DNA from: Microbacteriaceae bacterium VKM Ac-2854
GTDB lineage: Bacteria > Actinomycetota > Actinomycetes > Actinomycetales > Microbacteriaceae
Assembly: GCA_013205085.1 (NCBI GenBank)
Contig: JABMLH010000001.1
Location: forward strand, 558,001-622,000
DNA: 64,000 nt
Direction: 5' to 3'
Shown: positions 61,502 to 64,000 of the stretch, piece by piece
Position numbering within the stretch: the stretch's first letter is position 1
How the letters are laid out: the number at the start of each line of letters is the position of its first letter
Made by a program: the position numbers and the translations under genes
The notes under the pieces: model-generated
The model's input: the letters and a program-made list of their open reading frames with translations, nothing else
Database searches by the model: none
What the model was told of the DNA's origin: nothing

Positions 61502-61729
61502 ATGGTGGAGTTCCTGATCGGGATCGCCGTTGTCGCCGGGGTCGGCGGCGTCCTCGCCATGCTGATCGCGCTCGCGATCCGGGCCCGACGCCACGGCACG
61601 GCCGGGGCCGCCTTCGCCGCGGCCATGGCCGCGTACGACGAGGCGATGCATCCGGCCGCGCACGAACAGTTCGTCGAGCTGCGGATCCAGGACGAGCGGA
61701 CGGCGCCCACCGAAACGAACGGCGGCTGA
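61502..61729 (+). CDS. Small membrane protein
   Basis: A 75-residue protein with one hydrophobic helix at the N terminus (VEFLIGIAVVAGVGGVLAML) followed by basic residues and a helical tail. It follows the methyltransferase gene closely. I do not recognise it; its short length keeps confidence moderate. Confidence 0.55.
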   Translation: MVEFLIGIAVVAGVGGVLAMLIALAIRARRHGTAGAAFAAAMAAYDEAMHPAAHEQFVELRIQDERTAPTETNGG

Positions 61730-61793
61730 GAAGGGGTCGTGAACGGTATTCCGTTCGCGACGGCTCCTCAACCGCCGTTCGTGCGGGCCGGTG

Positions 61794-63515
61794 CTACTCC
61801 GCGAGCATCCACACCGTGGTGTCGGCGGGCAGCGCGGGCTCGCGCAGCTCCTCGGACGAGAGCAGCACGGTGCCGACCGGCAGCTCGACCGGTGTGTCGC
61901 CCGTGTTCGCGACGACCGTGACACCGTTGGAGCGGAAGGCGACGACGGCGTCCGGATAGCCGCTCAGCCACTCGATCGCGCCCGCGCCGAGGTCGTACTC
62001 GGCGCGCAGGGCGAGCGCCGAACGGTACAGCTCGAACGTCGATCCGGCGACGCCGCGCTGGCTGGAGCGCGCGTACGGCGACCAGTCAGCGGGCTGCGGC
62101 AACCACGACGCGCCGCTGTCGTTGAATCCGTACGCCGGAGCGTCGGCCTCCCACGGCAGCGGCACCCGGCAGCCGTCGCGTCCGTAACGCTCGCCGTTGG
62201 TGCGGAACCAGGTCGGATCCTGCCGCGACTCATCCGGCAGGTCGATGGCCTCCGGCAGTCCGAGCTCCTCGCCCTGGTAGATGTAAGCGGAGCCGGGGAG
62301 CGACAGCATCAGGGCGGACGCGGCGCGGGCGCGTTGCAGGCCGAGCGCCGGGATGGGCAGACCGGCCGACTTCGGGCCGATGCCGTGACCCTGCGGGTTC
62401 TCGGCGGTGAGCGCCAGCCGCGAGGCGTGCCGCACCACGTCGTGGTTCGACAGCACCCACGTCGAGGGTGCTCCGACGGAGGAGAACGCCGCGTTGGACT
62501 CGTCGATCACGGTGCGCAGCGCGGTGCCGTCCCACGGCGTCTCGAGGTAGGCGAAGTTGAAGGTCTGCTGCATCTCGTCCGGGCGCACCCAGCGCGCGAG
62601 CTTGGTCAGCGGCTCCACCCAGGCCTCGCCGCAGAGCACGCGGTCGCCCTCGTACTCGGCCAGCACCTCGTGCCAGTCGCGGTAGATCTCGTGCACGCCG
62701 TCCTGCGCCCAGTACGGAGCGGTCTCCGGCTCGCCGTCGGGGCCGACGTTGCCGCCCATCGAGCCGCCGTCGACGGGCGGGGTGTAGTCGGGCAGGCCGT
62801 CGGCCTTGATCATGCCGTGCGCCACGTCGACGCGGAAACCGTCGGTGCCGCGGTCGAGCCAGAACCGCAGCACACCGCGGAACTGCTCGCGCACCCACTC
62901 GTTCTTCCAGTCGAAGTCGGGTTGCGAGGAGTCGAAGATGTGCAGGTACCACTGGCCCGGCGTGCCGTCGGGCTCGGTGATCCGGGTCCAGGCCTTGCCG
63001 CCGAAGACCGATTCCCAGTTGTTCGGCGGCAGCTCGCCGGAGACGCCCGTGCCGTCGCGGAACATGTACCGCGCGCGCTCGGCGCTACCCGGAGCCGCGG
63101 CGAGGGCCTCCTGGAACCAGCGGTGTGCGGAGGAGGAGTGGTTCGGCACCAGGTCGACGATCACCTTGATGCCGCGCGCGTGCGCGGCGGCGAGCATGGT
63201 GTCGTAGTCGGCGAGGGTGCCGAAGAGCGGGTCCACGTCGCAGTAGTCGGCGACGTCGTAGCCGGCGTCCTTCTGCGGGGAGGTCATAAAAGGCGACAGC
63301 CAGATGGCGTCGACGCCGAGCTCGGCGAGGGAGTCGAGGCGTGCCGTGACGCCGGCGAGGTCGCCGATGCCGTCGCCGTTCGCGTCCGCGAAGCTGCGCG
63401 GGTAGATCTGGTAGATGACGGCGGTGCGCCACCACTCGGAGCCGAGGGTGGACGTCGACTGCAGCGCCGCGGAGATTTCGGGCGCGACGGAGCCGTCGGT
63501 GGATTCGAGGGTCAT
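61794..63515 (-). CDS. GH13 alpha-glucosidase/oligo-glucosidase
   Basis: A 573-residue cytoplasmic enzyme. VIYQIYPRSFADANGDGIGD and DLVPNHSS are typical of the oligo-1,6-glucosidase/alpha-glucosidase subfamily. The catalytic set is nucleophile Asp230 (GFRVDVAHG), acid/base Glu297 (CGEAWVEP) and Asp359 (SNHDVV). It probably releases glucose from malto-oligosaccharides or similar sugars. The ATG at 63515 lies seven bases after a -10-like TATCCT. It could complete breakdown of starch cut outside by the amylase at 21088. Confidence 0.92.
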   Translation of the reverse strand: MTLESTDGSVAPEISAALQSTSTLGSEWWRTAVIYQIYPRSFADANGDGIGDLAGVTARLDSLAELGVDAIWLSPFMTSPQKDAGYDVADYCDVDPLFGTLADYDTMLAAAHARGIKVIVDLVPNHSSSAHRWFQEALAAAPGSAERARYMFRDGTGVSGELPPNNWESVFGGKAWTRITEPDGTPGQWYLHIFDSSQPDFDWKNEWVREQFRGVLRFWLDRGTDGFRVDVAHGMIKADGLPDYTPPVDGGSMGGNVGPDGEPETAPYWAQDGVHEIYRDWHEVLAEYEGDRVLCGEAWVEPLTKLARWVRPDEMQQTFNFAYLETPWDGTALRTVIDESNAAFSSVGAPSTWVLSNHDVVRHASRLALTAENPQGHGIGPKSAGLPIPALGLQRARAASALMLSLPGSAYIYQGEELGLPEAIDLPDESRQDPTWFRTNGERYGRDGCRVPLPWEADAPAYGFNDSGASWLPQPADWSPYARSSQRGVAGSTFELYRSALALRAEYDLGAGAIEWLSGYPDAVVAFRSNGVTVVANTGDTPVELPVGTVLLSSEELREPALPADTTVWMLAE

Positions 63516-63595
63516 GCGCAACAGGATACGGCACGCCCCGTTTCACCCCGGTTTCGCGCCGGTTTCGGCCCCGCGCGAGGCCCCGCCCACCCTCT

Positions 63596-63658
63596 CCGCG
63601 AGATGCCTCTTCTGTACGCGACACGCCGTGGGAATCGTACGAAAGAGGCATCTCGCGG
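63596..63658. terminator. Hairpin between the ABC transporter and alpha-glucosidase genes
   Basis: The 16-base arm CCGCGAGATGCCTCTT (63596-63611) is exactly complementary to 63643-63658. It lies just past the ABC transporter stop on the minus strand and before the glucosidase promoter, a terminator position. Confidence 0.6.
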
Positions 63659-63684
63659 GGAGGGGGAGGGCGGCCACGGCGGGG

Positions 63685-64000
63685 TCATCCCACGGGAGTC
63701 GCGCCGCGGGAGGACCAGGCCGACCAGAGGCGGGCGTACGGGCCGCCCGCGGCGACGAGGGCGGCGTGGCTGCCCTGCTCGACGATGCGACCCTCGGCCA
63801 GCACGATGACGCGGTCGGAGGCGGCGGCCTGAGTGAGCCGGTGCGCGACGACGATCGCGGTGCGGCCGGCGAGCACCGCATCCGCTGCCGCCTCCAGCTC
63901 TCGCGCTCCGGCGCTGCCCGCCTCCGCCGTCGCCTCGTCCAGGATCGCGATCGCCGGATCCGCCAGCGCGAGCCGCGCGAGGGCGATGCGCTGCGCTTCC
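63685..64000 (-). CDS. ABC transporter ATP-binding protein, 3' part
   Basis: The C-terminal 104 codons of an ABC ATPase running off the right edge. The end of the signature region (EAQRIALARLAL), Walker B (AIAILDEATAEAG) and the switch His (AIVVAHRLTQA) are visible, then VIVLAEGRIVEQGSHAAL. The sequence fits the exporter type in which membrane and ATPase domains are fused, but the membrane part is outside the window. Confidence 0.88.
   Translation of the reverse strand, partial: EAQRIALARLALADPAIAILDEATAEAGSAGARELEAAADAVLAGRTAIVVAHRLTQAAASDRVIVLAEGRIVEQGSHAALVAAGGPYARLWSAWSSRGATPVG

Overview
The window is GC-rich actinobacterial DNA, most likely from the family Microbacteriaceae. Pointers are the high G/C at third codon positions, the dense packing on both strands, the menaquinone rather than ubiquinone genes, the small ribosomal protein bS22, the archaeal-type AspRS, LAxTG sorting signals and many leaderless genes. 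In the leaderless genes a TANNNT -10 box ends only 6-8 bases before the start codon. Calls rest on reading translations and DNA by eye; no database search was run.

Left part (1-14 kb): an ArsR-type regulator, bS22, a thioredoxin-fold protein and a Dabb protein; an LAxTG surface protein; a four-gene lactose-type operon (binding protein, two permeases, GH2 beta-galactosidase, each junction overlapping by 4 bases) with a divergent TetR regulator; a DUF1345 membrane gene with an apparent frameshift behind aspS; and an SDR enzyme. From 13.5 to 20.8 kb lies the cytochrome c maturation set (TlpA-like lipoprotein, CcdA, ResB, CcsB), split by a hypothetical gene and a degenerate LCP-family gene. A large surface amylase follows at 21-24.5 kb.

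The middle (24.6-40.3 kb) is a menaquinone region: menC, menB, menE, menA, menD, menF and menG, then a long-chain polyprenyl diphosphate synthase and FprA, with PPK2, DUF4229, PLDc_N and secreted hypothetical genes between them.

The most interesting part is 40.7-52.1 kb, two divergent operons. Rightward: a fused [2Fe-2S]/molybdopterin hydroxylase, a thymidylate-synthase homologue, a nucleoside 2-deoxyribosyltransferase homologue, a ThiD-like kinase, a glycosyltransferase and a YCII-like protein. Leftward: an MFS transporter, the FAD subunit of the Mo-hydroxylase, a TenA-like protein, a zinc alcohol dehydrogenase and a HAD phosphatase. The thymidylate-synthase homologue has Asp in place of the uracil-reading Asn, exactly 31 residues after the catalytic Cys, as in cytosine-specific hydroxymethylases. 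With its neighbour it resembles the MilA/MilB pair that makes 5-hydroxymethylcytosine from CMP. I infer a hydroxymethyl-pyrimidine natural-product pathway, possibly a thiamin antivitamin or a glycosylated pyrimidine, whose full gene set I do not recognise as a described system.

The right part (52-64 kb) holds a UvrA-like ABC ATPase, a Nudix hydrolase, YajQ, a lytic-transglycosylase-like lipoprotein, a LacI regulator, tRNA-Tyr, an inositol monophosphatase, an M23 peptidase, a methyltransferase, a GH13 alpha-glucosidase and the 3' end of an ABC transporter gene. Intergenic regions throughout carry long hairpins of several unrelated sequences; two of these families occur twice in the window.
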